Made by a program: the position numbers and the translations under genes. Of a DNA stretch of 64,000 bases, positions 42,783 to 53,187 are shown in pieces; position 1 is the stretch's first letter; each line of letters begins with the position of its first letter. Under the pieces are notes generated by a model. It was given only the letters and a program-made list of their open reading frames with translations, searched no databases and was not told the DNA's origin. The stretch is from Flavobacterium potami (GTDB lineage: Bacteria; Bacteroidota; Bacteroidia; Flavobacteriales; Flavobacteriaceae): NCBI RefSeq assembly GCF_020026915.1, contig NZ_JAINUY010000001.1, forward strand, positions 496,001 to 560,000, given 5' to 3'.

Positions 42783-44099
42783 TTGAACGTTATTAAACCT
42801 ACTTTCTTGAAAGATACTTTGATAAAATTAAAACAACATCCTAAGTATGAGACTGTCATAAACTGGGGTAAATTAATTTCGGTAACCGGAAGCGCACAGA
42901 TTCTCATTCAAGCTTTAGGGTTTGCTTCGGGGATATTAGTAATCCGTTTACTTCCGGTAGAAGAATACGCACTTTATACTTTGGCAAATACAATGTTAGG
43001 AACGATGACTATTTTAGCGGATGGCGGAATTTCTACTGGTATAATGTCACAAGGGGCAAAAGTGTGGCAGGACAAAGAAAAATTGGGTGCTGTTTTAGCA
43101 ACTGGACTTAGATTACGTCGCAAGTTTGCTGTAGGAAGTTTATTGGTGGCTACTCCTGTTTTAATGTATTTGTTGCTTCATAATAATGCTTCTTGGTTGA
43201 GTACAATACTTATTGTTGGAGCTTTAATTCCTGCTTTTTTTGCTGCTTTATCAGATTCTTTATTAGAGATTGTTCCTAAACTTCATCAGGATATTGTACC
43301 GTTACAAAAAAATCAGGTTTCGGTTGGAATCGTAAGGTTCTTACTTCTCGGATTGACAATGTTTATTTTTCCGTGGGCATTTATCGCATTGTTGGCCAAT
43401 GGTATACCTCGTGTTATTGGTAACATTAAACTGCGAAAGATAGCTGAGGTGTTTGCAGACAAAACACAAAAATCGGATCCAGAGGTTGAGAAAGAAGTAA
43501 TGCAGATTGTAAAAAGAATTCTTCCGGGTGCTATTTATTTTTGTATTTCGGGACAAATTACAATTTGGTTAATTTCTGTTTTTGGAAACACAACTGCAGT
43601 CGCACAACTCGGAGCTTTAGGAAGATTGGCTGTTTTATTAAATATAATCAATGTTTTAATTAATACTTTAATTGTTCCGCGATTTGCTCGATTAGAACCG
43701 AAAAGAAACGACTTATTAAAGAAAGTTTTTTATACCGTTTGTTTAATTGTTCTTCTTAGTGGGGTTTTACTTTTATTGGTTGCTTTATTTCCTGATCAGA
43801 TACTTATGGTTTTAGGAAATGCATATAAAGGTTTGTCGTATGAGATGATTTTAAGTGTTTTAATTGGCTGTATTAATTTAGGAATTAGCATTTTTATCTC
43901 GCTTTCCTCTTCAAGAGGATGGGTCATTAATCCTTTTTTAACGATGGGGTTCAATATTTTCGGTACCATTTTTCCACTATTTTTTGTTGATGTTTCAACA
44001 ATCACCGGCGTGCTTATGTTGAGTTTGTTTAGTGCAGTTTGGGGACTTTTGATCTATGGAACATTTACATTTTTGCAAATATTTAAGCTTGATAAGTAA
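42783..44099 (+). CDS. Oligosaccharide flippase (Wzx-type)
   Basis: This 438-residue polytopic membrane protein has about 12 hydrophobic segments, starting with ISVTGSAQILIQALGFASGI. It fits the MOP superfamily/Wzx flippases that move lipid-linked repeat units across the inner membrane. The start is TTG 42783. No in-frame ATG occurs before the first membrane segment, so an ATG start would destroy the protein. It partners with the polymerase-like gene at 48542. Confidence 0.85.
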   Translation: MNVIKPTFLKDTLIKLKQHPKYETVINWGKLISVTGSAQILIQALGFASGILVIRLLPVEEYALYTLANTMLGTMTILADGGISTGIMSQGAKVWQDKEKLGAVLATGLRLRRKFAVGSLLVATPVLMYLLLHNNASWLSTILIVGALIPAFFAALSDSLLEIVPKLHQDIVPLQKNQVSVGIVRFLLLGLTMFIFPWAFIALLANGIPRVIGNIKLRKIAEVFADKTQKSDPEVEKEVMQIVKRILPGAIYFCISGQITIWLISVFGNTTAVAQLGALGRLAVLLNIINVLINTLIVPRFARLEPKRNDLLKKVFYTVCLIVLLSGVLLLLVALFPDQILMVLGNAYKGLSYEMILSVLIGCINLGISIFISLSSSRGWVINPFLTMGFNIFGTIFPLFFVDVSTITGVLMLSLFSAVWGLLIYGTFTFLQIFKLDK

Positions 44100-44145
44100 G
44101 GTTGATTTATGATTCTTCTTTAATAATAAAATAAAAATTACTGTT

Positions 44146-45126
44146 ATGAATATTCCAACGTATACAATTGCTATTCCGGTTTACATGAGAGTTCTTGGTT
44201 TTAAAAATGCTTTAGAATCTGCATTATTAGTAGAGGGGGTTACAGAAATATTGATTGTTGATGATAATTCTAATCATAATGAGTTTGAGGAAATCTGTAA
44301 TTCATTTGAAGACAAAAGAATCAAATATTTTAAAAATACAGAAAATGTAGGTTTGTTTGCCAATTGGAACAACAGCATTGAAAAAGCAAGCAGTGAGTTT
44401 GTTTCTATTTTGTGCAGTGATGATTTAATTGAACCTAATGCATTTAAGTTATTTGAGGAAGCCTATGCGAAGGATAAAGATATTGATGTCTTTTTTGGGT
44501 CTTTTGCAACTTTTTCAAATGATAGAAAGGATGCGATTTATTACCGTCATTACAAACCAGGCCCAATGAAAGCTCAGGAATTATTAGAAGATGCCATTTT
44601 GAATGGACCTCGTTTTCCGGTTTTGACCATCACACGCAGAACGACTCTTTTAAAATATCCTTTTGTGTCGAATCCTCATAGTGGTAATGATTGGCTTTGG
44701 ATTTATTCTAATGCAACTAATTTCAATCTACACGCTACAAAAGAAACCATAAATTACTGGAGAAGGCATCCAGATCAGGACGCTGCTAAAAGGCAATCTA
44801 TTACAACTGATTGTTGGCCTTTAATGTTCCAGTTGGCTAAAGAGCAATTAATCCCAATAGATAAAGCGCTTTCAGTTAAAGCTTTTAAGAGGTCTAAAGG
44901 TATTATTTTAAACTGGCTAATAAATGATTTTAAAGATAGAGAAGGATACTTTAAACGTCTTTTGGGAGATGAGGCAAAATCTAATTTATTTCTTGAAGAA
45001 TCAATGAAAATCATTAATGATGACTGGCTGCTCAAAAAAATGTTGTTCTCAAAAAGTCCTTCTTCATTATATTATAACGTAGGAAGACTGGCTCGAAAAG
45101 TTGGTTATTATCCTACTTCAATGTAA
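44146..45126 (+). CDS. Family 2 glycosyltransferase
   Basis: This 326-residue GT-A fold enzyme begins TYTIAIPVYMRVLGFKNALE with EILIVDDNS (DDN, nucleotide-binding). LCSDDLIEPNAF carries the metal-binding DD motif and is followed by NDWLWIYSN. It adds one sugar to the lipid-linked repeat unit in the cytoplasm. Donor and acceptor cannot be read from the sequence. Confidence 0.88.
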   Translation: MNIPTYTIAIPVYMRVLGFKNALESALLVEGVTEILIVDDNSNHNEFEEICNSFEDKRIKYFKNTENVGLFANWNNSIEKASSEFVSILCSDDLIEPNAFKLFEEAYAKDKDIDVFFGSFATFSNDRKDAIYYRHYKPGPMKAQELLEDAILNGPRFPVLTITRRTTLLKYPFVSNPHSGNDWLWIYSNATNFNLHATKETINYWRRHPDQDAAKRQSITTDCWPLMFQLAKEQLIPIDKALSVKAFKRSKGIILNWLINDFKDREGYFKRLLGDEAKSNLFLEESMKIINDDWLLKKMLFSKSPSSLYYNVGRLARKVGYYPTSM

Positions 45127-45170
45127 AGAATTAGAACTCCAAAAAATAAATTATAGCCTCAATTACTGCA

Positions 45171-45196
45171 GCGGGTTCAGTATAGGGGAATCCCGC
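45171..45196 (+). other. Small GC-rich hairpin between glycosyltransferase genes
   Basis: GCGGG (45171-45175) pairs with CCCGC (45192-45196) in the 97-bp gap before the next gene. It stands out in AT-rich sequence and may be an attenuator or a processing hairpin. No T tract follows. Confidence 0.35.
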
Positions 45197-45223
45197 AAGT
45201 TTCATAAAAAAAGAACATAAAAT

Positions 45224-46195
45224 ATGATTTCATCTGTTTGCACATTATTTGAAGGACATTACCATTACGGAGTGGCGGCACTTTCAAATTCACTATATAA
45301 CAAAGGATTTCGCGGTACTATTTATGTCGGTTATCGAGGATCATTGCCAGGATGGGCATTAGAGGGCAAAAAAGAAACCGTTGATAAATGGAATGATGCA
45401 ATTATTTTAAGCCCTGTTGACGGTATTCAGCTTGTTTTTTTAAAATTAACAACAGGATACAGTTTAACCAATTACAAGCCAGACTTTATGCTGGAATTGT
45501 GGGAAGGTCCTGCAAAAGATGCCGAAGCACTTTTTTATTTTGACCCTGATATCGTTGTAGTTGATTCTTGGGCTTGTTTTGAACAATGGGCCAATTGCGG
45601 TGTAGCCGTTTGTGAAGATATTAATTCACCATTGCAGGAATTTCACCCAAGAAGACAAGGCTGGAGAAATTACTTTAAAAACTACAATATCGACTTGACG
45701 TACAAAAATCAAATTTATGTAAATGGAGGTTTTGTCGGACTTGTCAAAAAAAATATAGCATTCTTGCACTTATGGGTTAAACTGCAGGAAAGCATGGGAG
45801 ACGCGATAGGCGGACTTGATAAATCTATTTTCTTAAATCAGATGCATAATTCAACCATCGCAAAAATGGAAGGATTCCAGTTTTTTGATAAATCAGATCA
45901 AGATGCATTAAATGCGACTATAGAAGCGTATAATCGTCCGGTAAGTTATGTTGGAAAAGACGGAATGGGATTCGTTTCTGGAGAAGCGATCATGTTTCAC
46001 GCATTAGGAAGTTTAAAACCCTGGAAAGTAAATCATTTTGCCAGACTTTGCAACGGAAGAATTCCAAGAAAAGAAGATGTGGCATATTGGAGAAATAGTA
46101 AAAGCCCAATTTCAGCACATTCTAAAGGCAAAATAAGAAAAAAGCAGTTGGCGATCAACATGAGTAAATTTTTAGGAAGATTTTATAAAGTATAA
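45224..46195 (+). CDS. Putative glycosyltransferase, GT-A/GT8-like
   Basis: This 323-residue protein resembles nucleotide-diphospho-sugar transferases: ALSNSLYNKGFRGTIYVGY at the start, then a D-P-D motif at residues 107-109 (ALFYFDPDIVVV) for the metal-bound donor. VNGGFVGLVKKN and AIMFHALGSLKPWKVNHF follow. The arrangement (FDPDI, NGGFVG, HxxGxxKPW) is like family 8 enzymes. Specific sugar unknown; family assignment is moderate. Confidence 0.7.
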   Translation: MISSVCTLFEGHYHYGVAALSNSLYNKGFRGTIYVGYRGSLPGWALEGKKETVDKWNDAIILSPVDGIQLVFLKLTTGYSLTNYKPDFMLELWEGPAKDAEALFYFDPDIVVVDSWACFEQWANCGVAVCEDINSPLQEFHPRRQGWRNYFKNYNIDLTYKNQIYVNGGFVGLVKKNIAFLHLWVKLQESMGDAIGGLDKSIFLNQMHNSTIAKMEGFQFFDKSDQDALNATIEAYNRPVSYVGKDGMGFVSGEAIMFHALGSLKPWKVNHFARLCNGRIPRKEDVAYWRNSKSPISAHSKGKIRKKQLAINMSKFLGRFYKV

Positions 46196-46216
46196 CTTTT
46201 TTACGGACAAAATAAT

Positions 46217-47296
46217 ATGGACATTCTCTTCATTTGTGGCTCGGCCGAAATTGGAAATGATGGCGTAGGCGATTATACGCGTCGTCTATGCGGTAAACTT
46301 ATAAAATCGGGTCATAAAGCACAGATTTTAGCTTTATGTGATCAGATAATCTATTATTGTACCGAAAGTCAGGTAGTAGAAGATACTCCAGTAACTGTGC
46401 ACAGAATACCTTCATCGACACCTAATAAACAACGCTTAGTTTGGTTACAGGCAATTTTAAAAGATTTTGAACCGGACTGGATCTCATTGCAATATGTTCC
46501 TTACAGCTTCAACCCGAAAGGATTACCATTTTGGCTGCCTTCTTACCTAAAAAAAATTCGAGGAAACCATAAATGGCACGTTATGTTTCATGAATTATGG
46601 CTTGGAATAGATACTGAATCTTCTATAAAACATAAATGTATTGGCAGGTTACAACAGCTAATAGCCAGAAAGATAATTGAAAACACGAAGACTCATTTTA
46701 TTAATACACAAAACAAATTATATCAGTTCTTTTTGCAATCTCAGAATATCAATGCAGAGATTTTGCCAATTTGTGGAAATATTCCTCTAACGGCAATCAA
46801 AAAAGACACTAGAGAATTTGAACAATTTGTTTTATTTGGAACAATTCATAACGGAGCTCCTTTTGAAGATTTTATTGAAGATTTGATGAATAATTCAAAT
46901 CAATTCAATAAACCTATAAAGTTTGTTTTTATTGGAAAAAATGGACCAGAGTTGGCTCATTATACCATGGTTTTAGAAAGTTATAACATTCGATATGAAG
47001 TTTTAGGTGTTCAGTCTGAATATGTTATATCGCAAGTTTTAAGTAACAGCGATTTCGGAATTTCTACAACTCCATATTATCAAAGTGAAAAAAGCGGCGT
47101 TTTTGCAGCCTACAAAGAACATCAGATTAATGCTATTTGTGTGTCGAGAGAATGGACACCTACAAAAGGGCAGTATAATATTCCAAATATTATTAAATAC
47201 GAGAAAAATAATCTGAAATTAAATCCAGTAGCTGTTCAAGGTTTTGATTTGAACAGTGTTGCCAATCAATTTATTAAATCAATATCTGTATCATGA
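46217..47296 (+). CDS. Putative GT-B glycosyltransferase
   Basis: This 359-residue protein opens with FICGSAEIGNDGVGDYTRRL, the GT-B donor-side pattern seen in family 4 enzymes. The central WISLQYVPYSFNPKG and C-terminal SDFGISTTPYYQSEKSGVFA suggest a complete two-domain fold. The usual EX7E motif of GT4 is not evident, so it is a divergent member. It overlaps the next gene by 4 bp (ATGA). Confidence 0.7.
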   Translation: MDILFICGSAEIGNDGVGDYTRRLCGKLIKSGHKAQILALCDQIIYYCTESQVVEDTPVTVHRIPSSTPNKQRLVWLQAILKDFEPDWISLQYVPYSFNPKGLPFWLPSYLKKIRGNHKWHVMFHELWLGIDTESSIKHKCIGRLQQLIARKIIENTKTHFINTQNKLYQFFLQSQNINAEILPICGNIPLTAIKKDTREFEQFVLFGTIHNGAPFEDFIEDLMNNSNQFNKPIKFVFIGKNGPELAHYTMVLESYNIRYEVLGVQSEYVISQVLSNSDFGISTTPYYQSEKSGVFAAYKEHQINAICVSREWTPTKGQYNIPNIIKYEKNNLKLNPVAVQGFDLNSVANQFIKSISVS

Positions 47297-48534
47297 AAAT
47301 TCTTATTTCCCATCCTTCAGGAAATAGTAATGTACGTGCTATCGCAAAAGGATTTTTAACGCAGGGGTTATTGTATCAATTTCATACTTCAATAGCTGTA
47401 TTTCCAAACAATTTTTGGCATAAAATAGCGCAGTTAAAAGGTTTAGGAGATATCAAAAGACGTTCTTACGATTCTGGATTAGAAAGTTATACTGAAGTTT
47501 ATCCAACAAAAGAACTAGGAAGAATGATCGCTTCAAAACTAAGTTTACATTCTTTAACAAAATCAGAAACCGGTTTGTTTTGTGTTGACAAAGTTTATCA
47601 AAATTTAGATAAAAAAATTTCAAGAAAACTTCAAACAGCAAAAAAGAAAGGTCTAACAGCTGTTTATGCCTACGAAGACGGTGCTCTTGAAACTTTTACA
47701 GCAGCAAAGAAATTAGGTTTAGAATGTATTTACGATTTGCCAATTGCTTATCATACGCTTCTGCAAGAGTTACTGCATGAAGAAGCACTTAGAAAACCAC
47801 ATTGGGCCTTTACGCTTGGCGGAGGAATTAATGATAGCGCTCAAAAATTAGAAAGAAAAAGAAAAGAACTAGAATTAGCAGATACCATAGTTGTTGCAAG
47901 TGATTTTGTTAGAGAATCATTGCCAAAATGGGCAAGCGAAAAAAAGATTATTCAATCTCCTTTTGGTACCCCTTTTTCTTCAAATCAATTTGATTTGGAG
48001 GAAAAGAATACCAACCAAAAACTAAGAATCTTATTTGTAGGTTCCATGACACAGCGCAAAGGATTAAGTGATTTGTTTGAAGCGGTAAAGTTGGTTGATT
48101 CTTCAAAAGTAGAATTGGTTGTTTTAGGTTCTTTGGCCGCACCAATTTCTTTTTATAATAATCAGGTAAAATTTACTTACGAACCTACAAGATCTCATGA
48201 TAAAGTATTGGAATTGATGAGAAGCTGCGATGTTTTTTGTCTTCCGTCTATTGTTGAAGGCAGGGCTTTGGTTATTCAAGAAGCTATGAGTCAGGGATTG
48301 CCAATAATTATTACTGCCAATACAGGAGCAGAAGATTTAGTAGTTACAGAAGAAACTGGATTTTTGGTTCCAATTAGAAATCCGGAAGCTATAGCAGAAA
48401 AAATTAATTGGTTTTTAGACAATAGAAACAAAATTTTCCAAATGGGAAAAAAAGCCAAACAACTTGCCGATACCTACAGTTGGGATAGCTATGCCGATAA
48501 AATTTGTAATGTATTGAATTCTAAAAGTAACTAA
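47293..48534 (+). CDS. Family 4 glycosyltransferase
   Basis: This 413-residue GT-B enzyme has the retaining EX7E motif in LPSIVEGRALVIQEAMSQGL and a typical LRILFVGSMTQRKGLSDLFE segment at the start of the C-terminal domain. It overlaps the upstream gene by 4 bp, implying coupled translation. It extends the repeat unit; donor unknown. Confidence 0.88.
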   Translation: MKILISHPSGNSNVRAIAKGFLTQGLLYQFHTSIAVFPNNFWHKIAQLKGLGDIKRRSYDSGLESYTEVYPTKELGRMIASKLSLHSLTKSETGLFCVDKVYQNLDKKISRKLQTAKKKGLTAVYAYEDGALETFTAAKKLGLECIYDLPIAYHTLLQELLHEEALRKPHWAFTLGGGINDSAQKLERKRKELELADTIVVASDFVRESLPKWASEKKIIQSPFGTPFSSNQFDLEEKNTNQKLRILFVGSMTQRKGLSDLFEAVKLVDSSKVELVVLGSLAAPISFYNNQVKFTYEPTRSHDKVLELMRSCDVFCLPSIVEGRALVIQEAMSQGLPIIITANTGAEDLVVTEETGFLVPIRNPEAIAEKINWFLDNRNKIFQMGKKAKQLADTYSWDSYADKICNVLNSKSN

Positions 48535-48541
48535 ATTTTAA

Positions 48542-49837
48542 ATGAAAGATACTATCACTGATAATGAAAAATTTCACTCGATAAAAATAGCAATCTGGCT
48601 GTATTTTTTCTTGTGGATTTTTGAAGGTGCTTTGCGTAAATGGGTGTTGCCAAGTTTAGCAACTCCGTTACTTATTGTACGTGATCCTATCGCAATATAT
48701 ATCATCATTAAAGCAATAACGCTGAATGTAAAATTCTTTAACGGATACGTAGTTTTCGCTTACATTATTACACTTTTAGCCCTCATTGTAACGCTTACTT
48801 TTGGTCACGGCAATCTGTTTGTAGGCATATATGGGGCACGTATCATGTTGATTCATTTTCCATTAATTTTTGTTATCGGATCGGTCTTTACCAAAGAAGA
48901 TATTCTCAAAATGGGTTACGCATTGTTGGCTGCAAACATTGTGATGACATTAATTGTTTATCTGCAATTTATTAGTCCGCAAACGGCTTTTATAAATAGA
49001 GGATTGGGTGGAGAAGGAAGCGCTGGTTTTTCTGGTGCAATGGGATATTTCAGACCGCCCGGAACTTTTTCATTCATTACCGGATTAGCTTCTTTTTACA
49101 TCATGGTTTCCGTTTATGTCTTTTATTTCTGGTTGTCAAAAGAGCGTGTTTCTAAAGTTTTATTGTATGCAAGCACACTGGCATTAATATTCAGTTTGCC
49201 ATTAACAGTAAGTAGAACAGCTGTTGGAGGAGTTGCCTTGGTAGGAGTTTTTGCTTTTATAGGTTCTGCTACGAGTTTTAAAAAGCTGATGAAAGTAGCT
49301 TTCACAATCGTAATATTGTTTTTACTGTTTTTCATTTTACAAAATACAACAACCATTTTTAATCTAGGAACAGAGGTTTTTATGAGCAGGGTAGATACTG
49401 CCAGCGGACAAAGTGGTGGTTTTGAAGAATCTTTCTTCTCCAGAGTTGTCGGCGATTTTGTAAGGCCGATAGTCAACTTGTTAAAAATGCCCTTTTTCGT
49501 CGGTAAACTCGGAATGGGAACCAATGCAGGTGCACAAATGTTGTCTGGCAGTAACTCTTTCTTAATTGCAGAAGATGAATTAGGAAGAGTTGGAGGTGAA
49601 CAAGGCCTTATTTTAGGTGGTGGACTTATTTTCTTGCGATTGGTTCTTGCGATTAGTTTGTTTATCAAATCAATACGATTGACTCAGGAAGATAAATTAT
49701 TACCTATGACATTTTGCGGTACCGCTTTATACTTAATTGTTCTAGGACAATGGGCTCAGCCAAGTATGTTAGGTTGTGCTGTGCTTACAGTAGGACTTTT
49801 AGTAGCAAGTTTAAATATGAATTTGAAACAAGAGTGA
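48542..49837 (+). CDS. O-antigen polymerase/ligase-like membrane protein (Wzy candidate)
   Basis: This 431-residue protein has about 10-12 membrane segments and a longer periplasmic loop at about 255-340 (TASGQSGGFEESFFSRVVGD). The topology fits Wzy polymerases and WaaL-like ligases. In this locus it is the only candidate for repeat-unit polymerase. Its stop overlaps the next start by one base (TGATG). Confidence 0.78.
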   Translation: MKDTITDNEKFHSIKIAIWLYFFLWIFEGALRKWVLPSLATPLLIVRDPIAIYIIIKAITLNVKFFNGYVVFAYIITLLALIVTLTFGHGNLFVGIYGARIMLIHFPLIFVIGSVFTKEDILKMGYALLAANIVMTLIVYLQFISPQTAFINRGLGGEGSAGFSGAMGYFRPPGTFSFITGLASFYIMVSVYVFYFWLSKERVSKVLLYASTLALIFSLPLTVSRTAVGGVALVGVFAFIGSATSFKKLMKVAFTIVILFLLFFILQNTTTIFNLGTEVFMSRVDTASGQSGGFEESFFSRVVGDFVRPIVNLLKMPFFVGKLGMGTNAGAQMLSGSNSFLIAEDELGRVGGEQGLILGGGLIFLRLVLAISLFIKSIRLTQEDKLLPMTFCGTALYLIVLGQWAQPSMLGCAVLTVGLLVASLNMNLKQE

Positions 49838-51009
49838 TGAAAATAGTACTATTTACCCATCCTTCTTTTCTTGGACATAAAAGTATGCCTCGATTTGCTC
49901 AGATGATAATATCGGGGATGAAAGAAAAAGGACATAACTTAACGGTATGGAGCCCGAAAGCAGTTTTTTTTAAACTTTCGTTTAAGAAACCGTTTTTAGA
50001 AAAATGGCTTGGTTATGTAGATCAATATATCGTTTTTCCAATTCAGGTCAAATTCAGATTGCTTGCTACGGGCAAAGAAACACTTTTTGTTTTTTCTGAT
50101 AATGCGCTCGGACCTTGGGTACCATTGGTAAAAAAAAGATTTCATGTAGTGCATTGTCATGATTTTTTAGCGCAGCAATCTGCTTTTGGTTTATTGCAGG
50201 AAAACAAAACAGGATTAAGCGGAAAGTATTATCAGAAGTTTATTTTTTTAGGATATAGTAAAGCTAGAAACTTTATCTGCATTTCTAAAAAAACGCAGTT
50301 TGATTTACACGCTTTATTAAGTCAAAAACCAGCATTATCCCGAGTAGTTTACAATGGAATGAATCAAAATTTTGAACCTGCAAAAGATAGTGATGCAATA
50401 AGAGAAAAATTATCAAAAGCATTTAATATTGATTTGTCTAACGGATATGTTTTGCATGTTGGAGGAAATGCTTTTTATAAAAATAAATTAGGAGTGCTAC
50501 AGATTTATGATCAATGGGCAAACGATTTTAAAATAAAAGTACCCTTGATTTTAGCTGGCGAAAAACCTACAGAAGAAATGATTGCTTTTAAGGAAAATTC
50601 AATCGCTTCAGAATCAATTCATTTTGTGAATGATATTGACGATAAACAATTGCAGGAATTTTATCAAGGAGCTTCCGTAATGCTTTTTCCATCATTATAC
50701 GAAGGTTTTGGATGGCCAATTGTAGAGGCAATGGCTTCTGGTAGTTTGGTCATTACGACAAACGAAGATCCGATGAAAGAAGTTGCGGCAGACGCAGGTT
50801 TTTATATTCCAAAAAAACCTGGCGAAACAGAAAAATTATTAGACTGGAAAATTGTTACAGCTAAAGAATTAGAAAGAATAATTCAATTGAATTGTGAAGA
50901 ACGTAAAGAGGCCGTTTCAAAGTCAATTTTGCGTTCAAAACAATTTTCAGCTCAAGGTTTTGTTGATTCCATCGAAACCATTTACAAAGAAATTTTAGAA
51001 AATAGATGA
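49837..51009 (+). CDS. Family 4 glycosyltransferase
   Basis: This 390-residue GT-B enzyme is taken from ATG 49837 (MKIVLFTHPSFLGHKSMPRF). The frame is open for 41 more codons upstream, but these overlap the polymerase gene and do not look like a GT. The EX7E motif lies in LYEGFGWPIVEAMASGS, and FHVVHCHDFLAQQ is typical. It overlaps the downstream gene by 4 bp. Confidence 0.9.
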   Translation: MKIVLFTHPSFLGHKSMPRFAQMIISGMKEKGHNLTVWSPKAVFFKLSFKKPFLEKWLGYVDQYIVFPIQVKFRLLATGKETLFVFSDNALGPWVPLVKKRFHVVHCHDFLAQQSAFGLLQENKTGLSGKYYQKFIFLGYSKARNFICISKKTQFDLHALLSQKPALSRVVYNGMNQNFEPAKDSDAIREKLSKAFNIDLSNGYVLHVGGNAFYKNKLGVLQIYDQWANDFKIKVPLILAGEKPTEEMIAFKENSIASESIHFVNDIDDKQLQEFYQGASVMLFPSLYEGFGWPIVEAMASGSLVITTNEDPMKEVAADAGFYIPKKPGETEKLLDWKIVTAKELERIIQLNCEERKEAVSKSILRSKQFSAQGFVDSIETIYKEILENR

Positions 51010-52079
51010 GAGTAATTCACTACATAGCCAGTATCGACAAAAGTGGTGGCGGAACGACAGAGTATATGCGTTTGTTGGGCAAAACATTAAAAGAGGATAC
51101 AACCTTTAGTATCGCTACAGGAATTTCTAAAGAACCAATTTCGATAGAAGGTGTTCCGGTAAAGTTTTTTAATAGTAAGATAACACGCTGGTTTTCTTTA
51201 ATGAAAGAGTATCGTACTTTTCTTTTAAAGGAAGATCCGGATATTGTACATATTAACGGAATCTGGAGTCCGCAAAACTGGGGATTTCAGAATGAGGCAC
51301 AAAAACTTGGAATAAAAGTAATTGTGTCTCCTCACGGAATGTTAGAACCTTGGATTCTGGCTCACAATCCGTGGAAGAAAAAAGCAGCCTTGTTTTTATA
51401 TCAAAAAACGGCTATCAAGAAATCGATTTGCCTTCATGCGACTGCAAAAATGGAAGCCGAAAACATTAAGGCTTTAGGTTTTAAAAATCCAATTCATATT
51501 ATTCCAAACGGAATTCATTTAAAAGATGTCAAAAAAATAAAAGAGAATTACGGAACAAAGAAAATGATCTTTATGTCTCGAATTCATCCTAAAAAAGGAA
51601 TCGAATTACTTATTGATGCCTGGAGAACAAGCAATACAGAAGACTGGACTTTAGAAATTGCCGGAAGCGGAGAAGAACAATATGTGGATAGTCTGATTCA
51701 AAGTACCGAAGATTTAAAAAATGTTCATTTCGTGGGCGCCAAATACGGCGAAGATAAATGGGATTTTCTAAGATCGGCAGATGTAATGGTTTTGCCAACG
51801 CATAGTGAAAATTTTGGAATTGTAGTTGCCGAAGCCCTTGCCGTAGCAGTTCCGGTAATTACAACTCACGGAACACCATGGGAAGATTTAGAAATACACA
51901 AATGCGGTTGGTGGATCGATTTGTCGGTATCGAATTTAGAGAAAGCATTGTTTAAAGTGTTCAATGCGCCAACGATGCTGTTAGAAATGATGGGAAAACA
52001 TGGTAGAGAATTAGTGGTAGACAAATACGATATAGATACAGTCGGAAAAAAAATGCTCGAATTGTATAAAACTGTTTAA
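51006..52079 (+). CDS. Family 4 glycosyltransferase
   Basis: This 357-residue protein opens IHYIASIDKSGGGTTEYMRL and has DIVHINGIWSPQNWG, IIPNGIHLKDV, then FMSRIHPKKGIELLIDAW. The EX7E motif is in THSENFGIVVAEALAVAVPV. It is a complete retaining GT-B enzyme. It is coupled by overlap to the preceding gene and 4 bp from the next. Confidence 0.92.
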   Translation: MRVIHYIASIDKSGGGTTEYMRLLGKTLKEDTTFSIATGISKEPISIEGVPVKFFNSKITRWFSLMKEYRTFLLKEDPDIVHINGIWSPQNWGFQNEAQKLGIKVIVSPHGMLEPWILAHNPWKKKAALFLYQKTAIKKSICLHATAKMEAENIKALGFKNPIHIIPNGIHLKDVKKIKENYGTKKMIFMSRIHPKKGIELLIDAWRTSNTEDWTLEIAGSGEEQYVDSLIQSTEDLKNVHFVGAKYGEDKWDFLRSADVMVLPTHSENFGIVVAEALAVAVPVITTHGTPWEDLEIHKCGWWIDLSVSNLEKALFKVFNAPTMLLEMMGKHGRELVVDKYDIDTVGKKMLELYKTV

Positions 52080-52083
52080 AAAG

Positions 52084-53187
52084 ATGAAGATAACAATAGT
52101 TCAAGGGGCTTTTATTCCGGTTCCTCCAATCTTAGGAGGTGCAGTCGAAAAAATATACTTCAAATTAGGGCAGGAGTTTGTTAGTTTAGGCCATGAAGTT
52201 ACACATATTAGCAGAACGTATCCTTCTTTAGAAAATAAAGAAACCATAAACGGTGTTTCGCATATTCGTGTAAAAGGATACGCTACACCTAAAAGTTTAC
52301 TTGTCTTAAAATTTTACGATTTAATCTATACTTTAAGAACATTAAAGCATATTGACAGTGATATTGTGGTATCGAATACTTTTTGGCTTCCTATTTTTTT
52401 TAGAAGTAAAACAAAAGGAAAGATTTATGTGAGTGTGGAGAGAAGACCAAAATGGCAAATGAAACTGTACTCTAATGCCAGCAGATTCAGAGCTTGTTCT
52501 CCAATGATTTTTGATTTGGTCAAAGAAAAACTGAAACCTAAAGACCACGATAAAATCTCCTATATTCCGAATCCTGTTCCTTTTCAGCTAAAAGATTTTA
52601 AAACAGAAAAAAACAACAGCATTTTGTTTGTCGGACGCCTGGATAAAGAAAAAGGAGTTCATGTTTTAATTGATGCTTTTAATAGTATTCCGGAAGAAAT
52701 AGCTAAAAATTGGACATTGAATATTGTTGGTCCGTGGGAGTCAGCAGAAGGTGGTGGCGGAGAAGCTTATTATGAAAGTTTAAAAAGCAAAAAAGGAAAT
52801 GTGAATTTCGTAGGTTCTGTTTACGATCAGGATGCTTTGTCTAAATTCTATTATGAATCTAAAATTTTTTGCTACCCCATACAAGACGGAACCGGAGATG
52901 CCGGTCCTGTAGCCCCTAGAGAAGCAATGTCTTACGGATGCGCAACGGTTCTTTCGAATCATGATTGTTTTAATGAATATGCAGTTGAAGATGTAAACTG
53001 TTTGAGATTTAATCAAAGCAGTGAAAATCAGGTTGAGGAACTTTCTCAGCAACTTACAAAGCTGATGACCGATACCCAACTTCGTGAAAAAATTTCTTTA
53101 AATGGAAGAAAAGTCTTTGATGATTTTTCTACTTCAAAAATAGCCAAAATGTTTATTGAGGATTTTCAATCAGTATTAAATGAATAG
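52084..53187 (+). CDS. Family 4 glycosyltransferase
   Basis: This 367-residue GT-B enzyme has VPPILGGAVEKIYFKLGQEF at the donor side, SYIPNPVPF, and SILFVGRLDKEKGVHVLIDA. The catalytic region is a variant (DGTGDAGPVAPREAMSYGCA), where the first E of EX7E is replaced by D/A-rich sequence. Overlaps the next gene by 8 bp. Confidence 0.88.
   Translation: MKITIVQGAFIPVPPILGGAVEKIYFKLGQEFVSLGHEVTHISRTYPSLENKETINGVSHIRVKGYATPKSLLVLKFYDLIYTLRTLKHIDSDIVVSNTFWLPIFFRSKTKGKIYVSVERRPKWQMKLYSNASRFRACSPMIFDLVKEKLKPKDHDKISYIPNPVPFQLKDFKTEKNNSILFVGRLDKEKGVHVLIDAFNSIPEEIAKNWTLNIVGPWESAEGGGGEAYYESLKSKKGNVNFVGSVYDQDALSKFYYESKIFCYPIQDGTGDAGPVAPREAMSYGCATVLSNHDCFNEYAVEDVNCLRFNQSSENQVEELSQQLTKLMTDTQLREKISLNGRKVFDDFSTSKIAKMFIEDFQSVLNE

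Noticed and set aside
49123..49668. 181-codon minus-strand frame inside the polymerase gene
   Set aside because: Long but antisense to a membrane protein gene; its Lys/Pro/Thr-rich composition is that of a complementary shadow frame.
49714..49836. 41-codon N-terminal extension of the glycosyltransferase at 49837
   Set aside because: It lies inside the polymerase gene in another frame and the GT fold starts at MKIVLFTHPS.
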